Shown here piece by piece: positions 63,864-64,000 of a stretch of 64,000 nucleotides of DNA; positions within the stretch are counted from its first letter, which is position 1, and every line of letters begins with the position of its first letter. The notes under the pieces are model-generated. The model saw only the letters and a program-made list of their open reading frames with translations. It was not told the DNA's origin and did no database searches. The translations under genes were made by a program, and so were the position numbers. The stretch lies in the NCBI GenBank assembly GCA_026705025.1, contig JAPPBN010000030.1, positions 29,484 to 93,483 on the forward strand, in the 5' to 3' direction. This stretch comes from Bin125 sp026705025 (lineage in GTDB: Bacteria; Chloroflexota; Dehalococcoidia; Bin125).

Positions 63864-64000
63864 TCAGTCCGACCCGTCCTGCACAACCCACTCGACCGCG
63901 GAACGCAACTCTTCCTCGGTCACCGCCCCCTCAAAGGCGTATCGAATCACGCCATCTCGATCGATGACGAAGACCCACGGCTCGGAAGGCAGGCGCCAGG
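63864..64000 (-). CDS. C-terminal end of a TlpA/peroxiredoxin-like thioredoxin protein, partial
   Basis: Only the last 44 residues are inside the window (stop TGA 63864-63866). EPWVFVIDRDGVIRYAFEGA followed by VTEEELRSAVEWVV is the standard C-terminal strand and helix of AhpC/TSA or TlpA-like proteins. The active site is outside the window, so whether it uses Cys or Sec is unknown. Confidence 0.65.
   Translation of the reverse strand, partial: WRLPSEPWVFVIDRDGVIRYAFEGAVTEEELRSAVEWVVQDGSD

Overview
The window is GC-rich DNA with tightly packed genes, many ATGA/GTGA/TAATG overlaps, GTG starts and lipoprotein signal peptides. Its gene content is typical of a marine or sponge-type Chloroflexota (a SAR202/Dehalococcoidia-like heterotroph): repeated CaiB/BaiF CoA-transferases, short-chain dehydrogenases, double-hotdog dehydratases, PPOX/deazaflavin-type proteins, Uma2 proteins and an EF-G-like paralogue. 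The taxonomic call is inference from gene content; no rRNA or tRNA gene was seen.

The most striking content is a selenocysteine system. At 7986-12197 (minus strand) five tandem DsbA-like thiol-disulfide oxidoreductase lipoproteins each carry an in-frame UGA at the first active-site position (UGGC, UPSC, UPHC, UGNC, UGGC). Exactly 18 nt after each UGA lies a 19-nt hairpin region, usually with a GGU apical loop. At 40871-41974 selD (selenophosphate synthase) also has an in-frame UGA at its catalytic position (C-G-G-U-G). So the enzyme that makes the selenium donor and five predicted users lie in one window. selA, selB and tRNA-Sec were not seen. UGA still serves as an ordinary stop in many neighbouring genes, and prfB (61714-62851) uses the classical CUUUGAC +1 frameshift.

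Layout. 1-7.1 kb: the end of a PPOX-class protein, three SDRs, a CaiB gene pair and a DSD1-like PLP enzyme. 7.2-12.2 kb: a frameshifted alpha/beta hydrolase and the selenoprotein operon. 12.3-16.1 kb: NYN protein, DUF885 metallopeptidase, MFS exporter. 16.3-19.7 kb: a compact phage-derived capsid and lysis module. 20.1-25.8 kb: a fused double CaiB protein, a small membrane protein and another CaiB pair. 25.9-29.7 kb: two small membrane proteins, phage terminase subunits and a second MFS paralogue. 29.8-35.8 kb: a CaiB / Uma2 / double-hotdog dehydratase operon and a large TPR protein. 36-39.5 kb: an AT-richer island with an OLD-type nuclease, flanked by gene fragments. 39.6-43.6 kb: lhgO, selD, ogt, a deazaflavin-type protein and a toxin-antitoxin-like pair. 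43.6-50.3 kb: methyltransferase, DUF4202, polysaccharide deacetylase, Zn alcohol dehydrogenase, enoyl-CoA hydratase, dienelactone hydrolase, SIMPL protein. 50.3-64 kb: housekeeping genes (EF-G-like, recJ, fabF, nnr, acpS, folD, prfB), tautomerase-like proteins, Uma2, a secreted gluzincin and thioredoxin-fold proteins.

SDRs, CoA-transferases, hydratases, a Zn dehydrogenase and hydrolases together suggest CoA-linked breakdown of varied, probably oxidised organic compounds. In three places the CoA-transferase is built from one half lacking the family's catalytic Asp followed by one half that has it, twice as adjacent genes and once as a fusion. Short dispersed palindromic repeats and helically phased 10-bp repeats occupy several intergenic spaces.
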